Of a stretch of DNA of 64,000 nucleotides, positions 24,898-32,125 are shown piece by piece. Within the stretch, counting starts at the first letter, position 1. Each line of letters begins with the position of its first letter. The stretch covers positions 62,001 through 126,000 of the forward strand of contig NZ_KB903256.1 in assembly GCF_000379685.1 (NCBI RefSeq). Reading direction: 5' to 3'. The DNA comes from Catelliglobosispora koreensis DSM 44566 (GTDB lineage: Bacteria > Actinomycetota > Actinomycetes > Mycobacteriales > Micromonosporaceae). The notes below the pieces were generated by a model. The model did no database searches and was not told the origin of the DNA. It saw only the letters and a program-made list of their open reading frames with translations. The position numbers and the translations under genes were made by a program.

Positions 24898-26589
24898 GTG
24901 CAGCCGTTCCTAGCTGGGCTGGTCAGTGCCGTGGTCGGATTCGCCAGCTCGTTCGCGATCCTGCTAGCCGGGTTCCGGGCGGTCGGGGCGAGCACGGGCC
25001 AAGCGGCGTCTGGCCTGCTCGCCGTCTGCTTCGGCATCGCGGTCTGCGCGATCTTCCTCGCCTTGCGTTACCGGATGCCCATCGCCATCGCCTGGTCGAC
25101 TCCCGGTGCCGCTCTGCTCGCCGCCACAGGCCAGGTCGCTGGTGGCTGGCCCGCCGCGGTCGGCGCGTTCGCCATCGCGGCGGCCCTGACCGTGCTGGCT
25201 GGACTCATCCCGTGGCTCGCGCGCGGCATCGCCGCCATTCCGCGCCCGGTCGCTAGCGCGATGCTCGCTGGCGTGCTTCTGCCGCTATGCATCGCGCCGG
25301 TGCGTGCCGTCGCCGACGAGCCAGCGCTGGCGATCCCGGTGGTGCTCACGTGGGCAGTGCTGATGCGTTACGCCCGGCCGTGGGCCGTGCCCGGTGCCTT
25401 GCTCGCCGCCGTGGCCGGGATCGCGCTTAGCGGTGCCGCTTCTGGACTGTCCACGGTGGACATTCGCCCACGGTTCGAGTTCACGATGCCCAGCGTGACA
25501 GCCCAAGCGGTGATCGGCATCGCGATACCGCTTTTCCTCGTCACCATGGCGGCCCAGAATGTGCCTGGCATGGCGGTGCTTTCCACCTATGGCTACCAGC
25601 CGCCCCTTCGCGGAGTGCTGCTAACGACAGGTGCCGTCAGCGCTATCGGTGCACCGTTTGGTGCGCACGCGGTTAATCTCGCCGCGATCACCGCCGCGAT
25701 CACGGCTGGCCCTGACGCGCATCCCGATCCCTCCCGCCGCTGGATCGCCACCGTCGGCCAGGGCGCCGGCCAGCTGGTCCTGGGCCTAGCCGCCGGCCTT
25801 GCGACCGCTTTGATGGTCCTTTCCCCACCGGTACTCGTCATCGCCGTCGCCGGACTCGCCCTGCTCCCAGCGCTGGCCGCAGCGGTCACCGCTGCCGTAG
25901 AGGTGCCCGCCGGCCGGGAAGCAGCAGCCGTCACCTTCGTCATCACCGCATCCGGCGTCGCCATCGCCGGAATCGGTTCCGCGTTCTGGGGACTCGTGGT
26001 CGGTGGCCTCACCCTGCTGCTCCTGCGGCCCCGAAACGAGGGGCGGCGTGAGGCTCTGCCAAGCGATAGGCTGCCGGCTATGCGCCGGAAACTGATGTGG
26101 ATCGGTCCATTGTGGCTGGTTGCGGTACTGGGCTACTCGGTCGTGCGAGGCTTCGCCGGCGGCGGTGTCGCGGGAGTCGTGGCCGCCTCTGTGTGGGCGT
26201 TGCTCCTGCTGGCCTTCGCCTTCGCCGCCACGTGGCTAGCTCGCCGGGGCCAGATAGCCGCAGGCATGGTGACGGTGATTGTCGGCGCGCTCCTCGCGAT
26301 TGATGTCGCGGTGGTTGTCGACAGTTACATGTTGTACGACGCTCTCGGCTTGTGGCGGCTAGACGACGGCGCCGCGCTTCCCTATTCCTATGCGCCGCTG
26401 TGGTTTCCAGCATCGCTATGGCCAGGCGATTCGTTCCTTGGCATCTCGCAGGAGGCTATCCGGGCGGGAGACTTCGAGTGGCAGGAAGAGCAAGTGGCGC
26501 CGACATCCTTTGCGCTGTCACTGCTAAGCCTCATCTTTGCGGCCAGCTTCCTGCCCCGCCGTGACGCTGAACTGGCCGCCGCCAGCTAG
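24898..26589 (+). CDS. benE: BenE family benzoate/H+ symporter fused to an extra membrane domain
   Basis: 563 residues from GTG 24898, which has GGGAGGAGG just before it. Residues 1-385 are a full BenE transporter (PFLAGLVSAVVGFASSFAIL, GAPFGAHAVNLAAITAAI, helical throughout). After a short charged link (RNEGRREALPSDRLPAMRRK) come a further 165 residues with about five hydrophobic segments that BenE proteins normally lack. A TAGGCT box and ATG 26080 sit exactly at the junction, so the second part may be a separate gene merged by a frameshift, or a true fusion. Substrate: aromatic acid by family. Confidence 0.8.
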   Translation: MQPFLAGLVSAVVGFASSFAILLAGFRAVGASTGQAASGLLAVCFGIAVCAIFLALRYRMPIAIAWSTPGAALLAATGQVAGGWPAAVGAFAIAAALTVLAGLIPWLARGIAAIPRPVASAMLAGVLLPLCIAPVRAVADEPALAIPVVLTWAVLMRYARPWAVPGALLAAVAGIALSGAASGLSTVDIRPRFEFTMPSVTAQAVIGIAIPLFLVTMAAQNVPGMAVLSTYGYQPPLRGVLLTTGAVSAIGAPFGAHAVNLAAITAAITAGPDAHPDPSRRWIATVGQGAGQLVLGLAAGLATALMVLSPPVLVIAVAGLALLPALAAAVTAAVEVPAGREAAAVTFVITASGVAIAGIGSAFWGLVVGGLTLLLLRPRNEGRREALPSDRLPAMRRKLMWIGPLWLVAVLGYSVVRGFAGGGVAGVVAASVWALLLLAFAFAATWLARRGQIAAGMVTVIVGALLAIDVAVVVDSYMLYDALGLWRLDDGAALPYSYAPLWFPASLWPGDSFLGISQEAIRAGDFEWQEEQVAPTSFALSLLSLIFAASFLPRRDAELAAAS

Positions 26590-26592
26590 CCG

Positions 26593-27351
26593 CTAGGCTT
26601 TCGCTAGGGCGGCAAGCCAATCCGCGTAGGTCGTGGTGGCACGGCGATAGGTTTCGTTTCGCGGAACGAGCGTGTCGTCTCCGATGACGCCACCAAAGTA
26701 GGGAGCGGAGTCGTCCTTGACGACCGTGCGAGCATCGCCAAGTGCCTCTAGCCGGCGGCGGACGCCGTCAGCGAGCGGAATGCGTTCGGGGCCAGCGATT
26801 TCGACGATCCCGTTGGCCGGTGCGCTCAGCGCGACTTCCGTCACATAGGCGGCGACTTCAGCCGCGGCGACCGGCTGCAGCGTCTTTGAGGTCAAGCGCA
26901 CTTCGTCGCCGGAGGCGGCCGCATCCGCCATACCTTTGAAGAACTCGAAGAACTGCGTCGCCCGGATGATGGTGAACGGAACGCCAGACTCCCGGATAAG
27001 CGCCTCCTGAGCCAGCTTTCCCTTCATGTAGAAGCCAAATGCCTCAGGGCGGTCGGCCCCGACGATGGACAGGGCAATGTGGTGACTCACCCCAGCGGCT
27101 CGCTCGGCCTCGGCGAGATTCTCGCCCGAGGCGGTGAAGAAGGCCAGCACACTGTCTGGGGTGAACACGGGCGGGTTGGTGACGTCAACGACGACGTCTG
27201 CGCCTTTCAGCACCTCAGCCAGGCCTTCTCCAGTGGTGGCGTCAACGCCTGACGCTGGTGACGCGGCGATGGCTTCATGGCCCTTCGCCTGGAGATTCTC
27301 CACGACCTGCGACCCGATGAGCCCGGTGCCACCGATGACGACGACTCTCAT
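26593..27351 (-). CDS. NmrA-like NAD(P)-binding protein
   Basis: 252 residues from ATG 27351 with GGAGGA upstream. VVVIGGTGLIGSQVVENL is the Rossmann motif of atypical SDRs; the later VPFTIIRATQFFEFFKGMAD is characteristic of the NmrA/HSCARG group, which may act as redox sensors or reductases and often lack the SDR Tyr/Lys pair, as here. Divergent from an Rrf2 regulator whose operator lies in its promoter, so expression probably responds to the Rrf2 signal. Confidence 0.88.
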   Translation of the reverse strand: MRVVVIGGTGLIGSQVVENLQAKGHEAIAASPASGVDATTGEGLAEVLKGADVVVDVTNPPVFTPDSVLAFFTASGENLAEAERAAGVSHHIALSIVGADRPEAFGFYMKGKLAQEALIRESGVPFTIIRATQFFEFFKGMADAAASGDEVRLTSKTLQPVAAAEVAAYVTEVALSAPANGIVEIAGPERIPLADGVRRRLEALGDARTVVKDDSAPYFGGVIGDDTLVPRNETYRRATTTYADWLAALAKA

Positions 27352-27365
27352 GACATCCTCCGTTA

Positions 27366-27425
27366 ACTCGGACAACTTCTATCCGCGATATTACTCGGAC
27401 AAGATGAGTCCGAGTCAAGTACGAT
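27366..27425. promoter_or_regulatory. Rrf2 operator cluster and -10 box
   Basis: ACTCGGAC occurs at 27366-27373 and 27393-27400, and its complement GTCCGAGT at 27408-27415, so 27393-27415 is a perfect 8-bp inverted repeat with a 7-bp spacer and 27366-27373 an extra half-site. TACGAT (27420-27425) is 6 nt before the Rrf2 ATG. Binding would cover both divergent promoters. Confidence 0.75.
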
Positions 27426-27431
27426 GGCCGC

Positions 27432-27914
27432 ATGAAGCTGAACGGAGGCGTCGAGTGGGCTCTGCACTGCTGCGTGGTGCTGACCACGGTGCAAACACCG
27501 GTACCCATGACCCAGCTCGCCGAGTTGCACGACGTGTCCAGCAGCTACCTCGCCAAACAGCTCCAGGCGCTGTCCCGTGCCGGGATCATCCACGCCGTTC
27601 AGGGGCACGCTGGCGGATACCTCCTGACCAGGCCAGCTAAGGACATCACTGTCCTTGACGTCGTTGAGGCCATTGACGGCAAGGACTCCACGTTCGTTTG
27701 CACCGAAATTCGCCAGCGCGGACCGTTAGCGACGCCGCCCCAGGACTGCAAGAAGGCATGCCCAGTCGCCCGCGCCATGATCCGAGCCGATCACGCCTGG
27801 CGCGAAGCGTTACGCGCCACGACAATCGCCGACCTGGTCGCCGACGTCAGGCGCGACAGCGGTCCCGCGGCACTGCCCCGCGTCGGCGCCTGGCTCGCTG
27901 GTGACGAGACTTAA
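27432..27914 (+). CDS. Rrf2 family transcriptional regulator
   Basis: 160 residues. The winged helix is KLNGGVEWALHCCVVL through DVSSSYLAKQLQALSRAGII and the wing GHAGGYLLTRP. Three cysteines (FVCTE, then QDCKKACP) in a C-x15-C-x3-C arrangement could hold an Fe-S cluster or act as a redox switch; the spacing differs from IscR and NsrR. It probably represses the NmrA-like gene. Its stop overlaps the convergent remnant below by 4 bp. Confidence 0.88.
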   Translation: MKLNGGVEWALHCCVVLTTVQTPVPMTQLAELHDVSSSYLAKQLQALSRAGIIHAVQGHAGGYLLTRPAKDITVLDVVEAIDGKDSTFVCTEIRQRGPLATPPQDCKKACPVARAMIRADHAWREALRATTIADLVADVRRDSGPAALPRVGAWLAGDET

Positions 27915-28260
27915 GCGGTTAGCGCCTCGCGGGCGAGCTTTTCCTCATATGGCCGGCCAAGCCTGTGGGCCAGCTCTAAAGTGCGCTCATACATCGCTTT
28001 CGCCAAGTCATGGCGCCCTGCCACACGCAGGGTCAGCGCATAGGCGGGAAGAAAATCGATCTCCCACTGCGGTTCGGCCAGAGACTCCAGCAACACAAAG
28101 GCTTGTCTGTGTTGTTCGACCGCCTCGTCGAGTTTCCCCATGACCCGCAACGCGACGCCGAGCTGGCTAAGACCCCACGCCTTGTTGAGGGGATTGTCGT
28201 CCTGCTCCGCCAACGGCAAAGCCTCGTGCAACGTCGCCAGCGAGGTCGCGGATCGGTTGA
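27911..28260 (-). pseudogene. C-terminal remnant of a TPR-containing AfsR/SARP-like regulator
   Basis: The minus frame from about 28260 to TAA/stop 27911 encodes TPR-like pairs (LATLHEALPLAEQDDNPLNK, LGVALRVMGKLDEAVEQHRQ, LRVAGRHDLAKAMYERTLEL) typical of the C-terminus of AfsR/SARP or LuxR-type ATPase regulators. Upstream of 28260 the same frame becomes antisense to the oxidoreductase remnant and loses homology, so the DNA-binding and ATPase parts are missing. Confidence 0.6.
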
Positions 28261-28261
28261 C

Positions 28262-28531
28262 GCCAGGGCGACTCCAAGCCCGAACGCGCCGCTGCGCTAC
28301 TTCAACCAGTGCATCTCGCTGGGCCGCAAAGAGGGCCTGATTCAATACGTCACCGCTGACGACCGTGCCGTGCCGGCGGTGCTGACCGGGCGCATCGCCA
28401 CCGTCTACAAGGAGCTGATCTGCAAAGGCGCGGCTTGGGGCGTCGCCAACCCGATGCTCGGCCTGCCCACGCGACGCCGTCGCGTCACCGTGAAACAGGC
28501 CCGTGTCCCAGGCGGGACCGTGGTTCTTTGA
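28262..28531 (+). pseudogene. C-terminal remnant of an NAD(P)/FAD-dependent oxidoreductase
   Basis: The frame reading PLRYFNQCISLGRKEGLIQY and then TGRIATVYKELICKGAAWGV matches the C-terminal end of NADH dehydrogenase-like pyridine nucleotide-disulfide oxidoreductases. The FAD and NAD domains are absent. The fragment joins the TPR remnant at about 28261, which marks a deletion or recombination junction. It ends at TGA 28529-28531. Confidence 0.65.
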
Positions 28532-28562
28532 TTCCGTTTCCGCAGGCAGGCAGCGTTTCGGT

Positions 28563-28582
28563 TGTCCCACGGTGTCCCACGG
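28563..28582. repeat. Tandem 10-bp direct repeat
   Basis: TGTCCCACGG is present twice head to tail, just downstream of the oxidoreductase remnant and 73 bp before a DUF1801-like gene. It may be an operator or replication slippage. Confidence 0.6.
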
Positions 28583-28654
28583 ATGGTGCGAGGCTTGACG
28601 TGCCGATGGTCAGATAACTCCTGTCAGGGACACAGCGAATAGGGAGAAGTTGAC

Positions 28655-29104
28655 ATGGCCACCATGAAGACCACGAAGTCGTACGACGGGTTCACCGAGG
28701 CCGAGCGCAGCGCGATGAAGGACCGCGCGAACGAGCTGAAGGCCACTTCCCGCCGCCCACGCGGCGCCAAGGTGGACACCGAGCCCGAGGTGCTGGCGAA
28801 GCTGGCCGAAATGCCGGAGCAGGACCGCGTGGTCGGTGAGGGGCTGCACGCCCTCATCAAGGCCAACGCCCCGGCGCTGACCGCCAAGCTCTGGTACGGC
28901 ATGCCGGCGTACGCCATCGACGGCAAAATCGTGTGCCACTTCCAGCCAGCGAACAAGTTCAATACGCGTTACGGCATGCTCTGCTTCAGCGACGCAGCGA
29001 ACCTCGACGATGGGGCCATCTGGGCCACCTCGTTCGCCATCCCGGAGCTGACGGCCGCCAGCGAAAAGAAGATCGCCGCCCTGCTGAAGCAAGCAGTGCG
29101 TTAA
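28655..29104 (+). CDS. DUF1801 / iron-chaperone-like protein
   Basis: 149 residues, preceded by GGGAGAAG. The N-terminal part (YDGFTEAERSAMKDRANELK) is typical of one DUF1801 subfamily, followed by LTAKLWYGMPAYAIDGKIVC and FNTRYGMLCFSDAANLDDG. The fold resembles frataxin, and some relatives are called iron chaperones, but activity is unproven. It is followed by a long palindromic terminator shared with the convergent MerR gene. Confidence 0.85.
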   Translation: MATMKTTKSYDGFTEAERSAMKDRANELKATSRRPRGAKVDTEPEVLAKLAEMPEQDRVVGEGLHALIKANAPALTAKLWYGMPAYAIDGKIVCHFQPANKFNTRYGMLCFSDAANLDDGAIWATSFAIPELTAASEKKIAALLKQAVR

Positions 29105-29124
29105 GAGACAAGCGAACCCACTCG

Positions 29125-29150
29125 TAAGAGCCGGCCTAGGCCGGCTCTTA
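29125..29150. terminator. 26-bp perfect palindromic terminator
   Basis: The 26-bp palindrome with arms TAAGAGCCGGCCT and AGGCCGGCTCTTA lies between the converging DUF1801-like and MerR genes and includes the MerR stop codon. It should end both transcripts. Confidence 0.85.
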
Positions 29151-29528
29151 GGGTTTCAGGGCTAAGGCTGCCGTCAGTTCCGCTTGCAAGGGACAAACGG
29201 TGCCAGCGCGAGCGCTGAGATCTTCGCGCAGCGAGGTGAGTTCCGCGATGCGCGTGTCGATGACCCGGATCTTGTCCTGGAACAATTCCGCCAGCGCCCG
29301 CGCGGTGTCCGGCGCCTCACGCAACTGCGCCGCAGACTGCGTGATCTCGGCCAGCGAGAACCCGAGTGTCTGTGCGACGCGGACATATCGCAGCCATGCC
29401 AGCGCCTCCGGCGGGAAGTCGCGGTAGCCGTTGCCCAGCCGCCTCCCGGCGATCAGCCCGACCTTCTCGTAAAACCGGACCGTGTCCGTGGTGACGCCCG
29501 CTTGCGCGGCCAGTTCCCCGATACGCAT
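29148..29528 (-). CDS. MerR family transcriptional regulator
   Basis: 126 residues. MRIGELAAQAGVTTDTVRFYEKVGLI is the canonical winged helix, followed by the dimerisation coiled coil (RVIDTRIAELTSLREDLSAR). A lone Cys near the end (GTVCPLQ) could sense redox state or metal, but no CxxC pair is seen. Its probable target is the divergent membrane protein gene, whose promoter carries the dyad. Confidence 0.9.
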   Translation of the reverse strand: MRIGELAAQAGVTTDTVRFYEKVGLIAGRRLGNGYRDFPPEALAWLRYVRVAQTLGFSLAEITQSAAQLREAPDTARALAELFQDKIRVIDTRIAELTSLREDLSARAGTVCPLQAELTAALALKP

Positions 29529-29550
29529 GACCCTCCAAGGGATTTCGGTC

Positions 29551-29582
29551 TTGACCTTGGAGCGTACTCCAATGTTTACGGT
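29551..29582 (+). promoter_or_regulatory. MerR-type promoter with dyad in the spacer
   Basis: TTGACC (29551-29556) and TACGGT (29577-29582) are 20 bp apart, and the spacer holds TTGGAG-cgta-CTCCAA. An over-long spacer with a dyad is the hallmark of MerR-activated promoters. It reads toward the membrane protein at 29618. Confidence 0.75.
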
Positions 29583-29617
29583 GAAGCCTCGCTGTCCATA
29601 CGCATGAGGAGCTTTCC

Positions 29618-30073
29618 GTGACCGGCCGTTTCACCCCATCGCATCCCGCCTATAGCCGCGTTGTTCGCGCGAGTGCTTGGTACGACCTCGTTGTCACCGC
29701 TGGATTCGCGACGCCCTGGACCTACATGCTGCTGCACGGCATGCTGTCGTCGCTCGGCAGTTCACTGGGGCTCGGTGCGTTGCCCGCCATCGACCCGACG
29801 CTAACGCTCTACGCGAACTTGATGGGTTCCGTCGTGGTCATCTGGTCCCTGCTGCGCCTTATCAAGCCACTACCCGTGCACGGACTATACGACGGTGCGG
29901 CGCGCATGCTTTTCGCGATGTGGCAGCTTTACGCCCTGGCCAGTGGTGCGACACAGCTGCTCTGGCTGTTCTTCGCCGTCGAGGTGACGTTTGGCGTCAT
30001 GCAGCTAATGCCTTGGTGGCGAGCAAGAAGCGGACTGTCTCTTCTGGACAAACCACGAAACACGGGCAGGTGA
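29618..30073 (+). CDS. Membrane protein, predicted MerR target
   Basis: 151 residues starting GTG, with GAGGAG upstream. About four hydrophobic segments (VVTAGFATPWTYMLLHGML, LYANLMGSVVVIWSLLRLI, MLFAMWQLYALASGATQLLW). I do not recognise a family; the size and four helices resemble DoxX-like or DUF4345 proteins only loosely. The upstream promoter suggests it is induced by the MerR signal. Confidence 0.75.
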   Translation: MTGRFTPSHPAYSRVVRASAWYDLVVTAGFATPWTYMLLHGMLSSLGSSLGLGALPAIDPTLTLYANLMGSVVVIWSLLRLIKPLPVHGLYDGAARMLFAMWQLYALASGATQLLWLFFAVEVTFGVMQLMPWWRARSGLSLLDKPRNTGR

Positions 30074-30237
30074 AGTGAGCCGCCTGGGCGAACTGTCCAC
30101 ATTGAAGGTGAGGATGGATCGACCTGGTCCTCCACCTATGCCAATGGGCAGATCAGTCAAGAGGGCTGGAACGGTTGGGACGGAAGCATCGAACCGTTTG
30201 GTGAAGCCGTCGACGGTCCGCCTATGGGACTGTTGTG
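30074..30237 (+). pseudogene. Possible remnant of a secreted lectin-like domain
   Basis: A frame without a start codon is open from upstream of 30074 to TGA near 30237 and translates to a W/N/G-rich segment (TWSSTYANGQISQEGWNGWD). That composition is seen in extracellular carbohydrate-binding repeats and is unlike the surrounding noncoding DNA. It could equally be chance; no start or ribosome site is visible. The 252-bp gap holds little else besides the KstR-like box. Confidence 0.25.
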
Positions 30238-30275
30238 AAACGTTCTCAGCAGCTAGCATGACGATCTAACGTTTC

Positions 30276-30289
30276 TAGAACGTGTTCCA
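30276..30289. promoter_or_regulatory. KstR-like box upstream of the SCP2 gene
   Basis: TAGAACGTGTTCCA fits the TNNAACNNGTTNNA consensus of KstR, the TetR repressor of sterol catabolism in mycobacteria and rhodococci, at every fixed position. It ends 36 bp before the ATG of a sterol-carrier-type gene. A related TetR protein could bind a similar site, so the assignment is an inference. Confidence 0.5.
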
Positions 30290-30325
30290 CTTACGCTATT
30301 GATTTACCTGGTAAGGAGTAGGCGC

Positions 30326-30613
30326 ATGGGCGTGCAAGAAATCGCCGACCAGCTCAAGGACAGGGTTGCGGCGTCGGGATTCGACAAGTCGATTAAGTTC
30401 GACACCGGCGGCGACGGAGTGTTGGTGATCAACGGCACCTCGGTCTCGACCGAAGACGCGCCGGCTGACTGCACCATCAAGCTCACCCTCAGCGACCTCG
30501 AGGCACTGGTCGCCGGGAAGCTCAACGCCACCATGGCGTTCATGCAGGGCAAACTCAAACTCGAAGGCGACATGGCTGTCGCGATGGCACTGGGCAAGGT
30601 GCTTAAGCCTTAG
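30326..30613 (+). CDS. SCP2 sterol-binding domain protein
   Basis: 95 residues from ATG 30326, with AAGGAG upstream. DCTIKLTLSDLEALVAGKLN, then MAFMQGKLKLEGDMAVAMAL, is the stand-alone SCP-2 fold that binds a lipid or sterol in a hydrophobic tunnel. In actinobacteria such small SCP2 proteins may serve sterol or fatty-acyl traffic. The KstR-like box upstream supports a sterol/lipid link. An in-frame ATG at 30299 is less likely. Confidence 0.88.
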   Translation: MGVQEIADQLKDRVAASGFDKSIKFDTGGDGVLVINGTSVSTEDAPADCTIKLTLSDLEALVAGKLNATMAFMQGKLKLEGDMAVAMALGKVLKP

Positions 30614-30634
30614 CCCGCAAACAAAACGTAAGCC

Positions 30635-31012
30635 TCATCCAGTCCGCGTTGCGTAGGCGACCCGGCTGGCCTCGATGTGCGGAACGTGCTCGATGGCCCA
30701 GCTAGCCAGAGCCAGCGCGGGCTGGATGAGGCTTTTGCCAGTGGCCGTCAGCGTGTATTCCACCCGCGGCGGAACCTCGGCAAAAACCGTCCGCGCCACC
30801 AGGCCATCACGCTCCAGGTTCCGCAAGGTGAGCGTCAGCATGCGCTGTGAGATCCCAGGTATTTGCTGGTGCAGATCGGTGAAGCGCAACGTGCCCTGAT
30901 CGAGAGTCGCCACGATCAGCAGGGTCCACTTGTTGCAGATGTGATCAAGGATCGCCCGGACCGTACGGCCGCCGTCGCCTCGGATCATGCAAGTGTGCTC
31001 GTACTGCGACAT
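30635..31012 (-). CDS. HxlR family transcriptional regulator
   Basis: 125 residues from ATG 31012. GGRTVRAILDHICNKWTLLIVATL and LHQQIPGISQRMLTLTLRNLERDGLV are the MarR-like winged helix of HxlR, with a wing containing VPPRVEYTLTATGKSL. Divergent from a DoxX-family gene across 131 bp; a palindrome near its start may be the operator. Confidence 0.88.
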   Translation of the reverse strand: MSQYEHTCMIRGDGGRTVRAILDHICNKWTLLIVATLDQGTLRFTDLHQQIPGISQRMLTLTLRNLERDGLVARTVFAEVPPRVEYTLTATGKSLIQPALALASWAIEHVPHIEASRVAYATRTG

Positions 31013-31032
31013 AACAACTCCCTGTGCCTCAC

Positions 31033-31046
31033 GCACATAAATGTGC
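31033..31046. promoter_or_regulatory. Palindrome in the HxlR/DoxX divergent promoter
   Basis: GCACAT-AA-ATGTGC, perfect arms, 20 bp upstream of the HxlR start. HxlR proteins typically bind palindromes in the shared promoter of a divergent target, so an autoregulatory operator is likely. Confidence 0.55.
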
Positions 31047-31143
31047 CTTTTGTAAGCCCCTCGATACTGACGCATCATGTAGCTACTTCCGGATAGTAAC
31101 CATCCTGTTCGCCGCCCATATATCTGTCATCGAAGGGCTCCTC

Positions 31144-31509
31144 ATGGAACTCGCCTACTGGATCGTCGCTGCCCTTCTCGCGTTGTTCTACCTCTACGCG
31201 GGAGGCAAGAAGGTCATTCAGAGCCAGGAACAACTCCTGCCCATGATGGGCTGGGTCGACCGCGTCCCCATGCCGGTCGTACGAACGATTGGCACGCTAG
31301 AAGTCCTAGGCGCGGCTGGGCTCATCCTGCCACCGCTTACCGGAATCGCGCCCTGGCTCGCTATCGCCGCGGCGGTAGGGCTTCTGCTGATTCAGGCCGG
31401 CGGCATCGTCGTTCACGTATCCCGCGGTGAGGCCCGCCTGATCGGGCTCAACATCGCCCTCCTCGTGACCGCCGCAGCCGCCGCCTGGCTAGGCACCACC
31501 TTGCTATGA
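31144..31509 (+). CDS. DoxX family membrane protein
   Basis: 121 residues from ATG 31144. The order LALFYLYAGGKKVIQSQEQL, GTLEVLGAAGLILPPLTGIA and IALLVTAAAAAWLGTTLL matches the four-helix DoxX-like family. Members are linked to redox and thiol stress in some bacteria; the role here is unknown. The divergent HxlR regulator is the natural controller. Confidence 0.85.
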   Translation: MELAYWIVAALLALFYLYAGGKKVIQSQEQLLPMMGWVDRVPMPVVRTIGTLEVLGAAGLILPPLTGIAPWLAIAAAVGLLLIQAGGIVVHVSRGEARLIGLNIALLVTAAAAAWLGTTLL

Positions 31510-31569
31510 CGTGAAACGCCCATGCCGCGAGTAGCCTTGAGCTAACGGCTATTTAGCGCGGTGATTGTC

Positions 31570-32081
31570 ATGCCAAGCAAGCTGGGATCGCTTCTGGCAA
31601 TTGGAATCATGTCCGTCTTCCTTGGTGTGGCAGTGCTTTCGGCTCCTGCCGTCGCTTCGGAGAACGCCACCGTCAGCGACGAGGCTAACGTGCGGTCGCG
31701 GCCCAACACCGATTCGGCGATTCTCGCCGTGCTGCCCATAGGGACGCCGGTCGAGGTGGATTGCTGGCTGACGGAGAACTCAACTATGGGACCACGCGAT
31801 GGTTCCATCTGTCCGCGGGTGGCTGGATCCACTCCACACTGGTGACGCAAGTTGACGTGTCACCTTGCAGCGGCGCGACGACTGGTTCGGCCGACACCGC
31901 CTACACCGGCAAGATCGGTGTAGGCGCCGGCATTGGAAGCGGAGGCGGCGGCGGCAACAGTGGTGGCGGTGAGGCATACGACAGCTGCGATGAGGCACCC
32001 GGCCCGGTTTACCGCGGCAGTCCCGGCTACGGCCCGCATCTGGACCGCGACGGCGACGGTGTCGGCTGCGAAGGCAACTAG
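31570..32081 (+). pseudogene. Frameshifted secreted SH3-Excalibur protein gene
   Basis: Start ATG 31570 (GTG 31561 also possible), signal peptide ending near APAVAS. Frame 1 encodes the first half of a bacterial SH3 domain (ANVRSRPNTDSAILAVLPIG) and runs to a stop at 31845. Frame 2 continues the same SH3 domain (NYGTTRWFHLSAGGWIHSTL) and then a Gly-rich linker and an Excalibur calcium-binding motif (HLDRDGDGVGCEGN), ending at TAG 32081. The switch lies around 31765-31785, so it is one gene interrupted by a frameshift, a sequencing error or, less likely, recoding. Confidence 0.8.
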
Positions 32082-32125
32082 GCACTGGGCGGAATTGGAG
32101 TTGACCAAACCAATACGGTCTAGGT

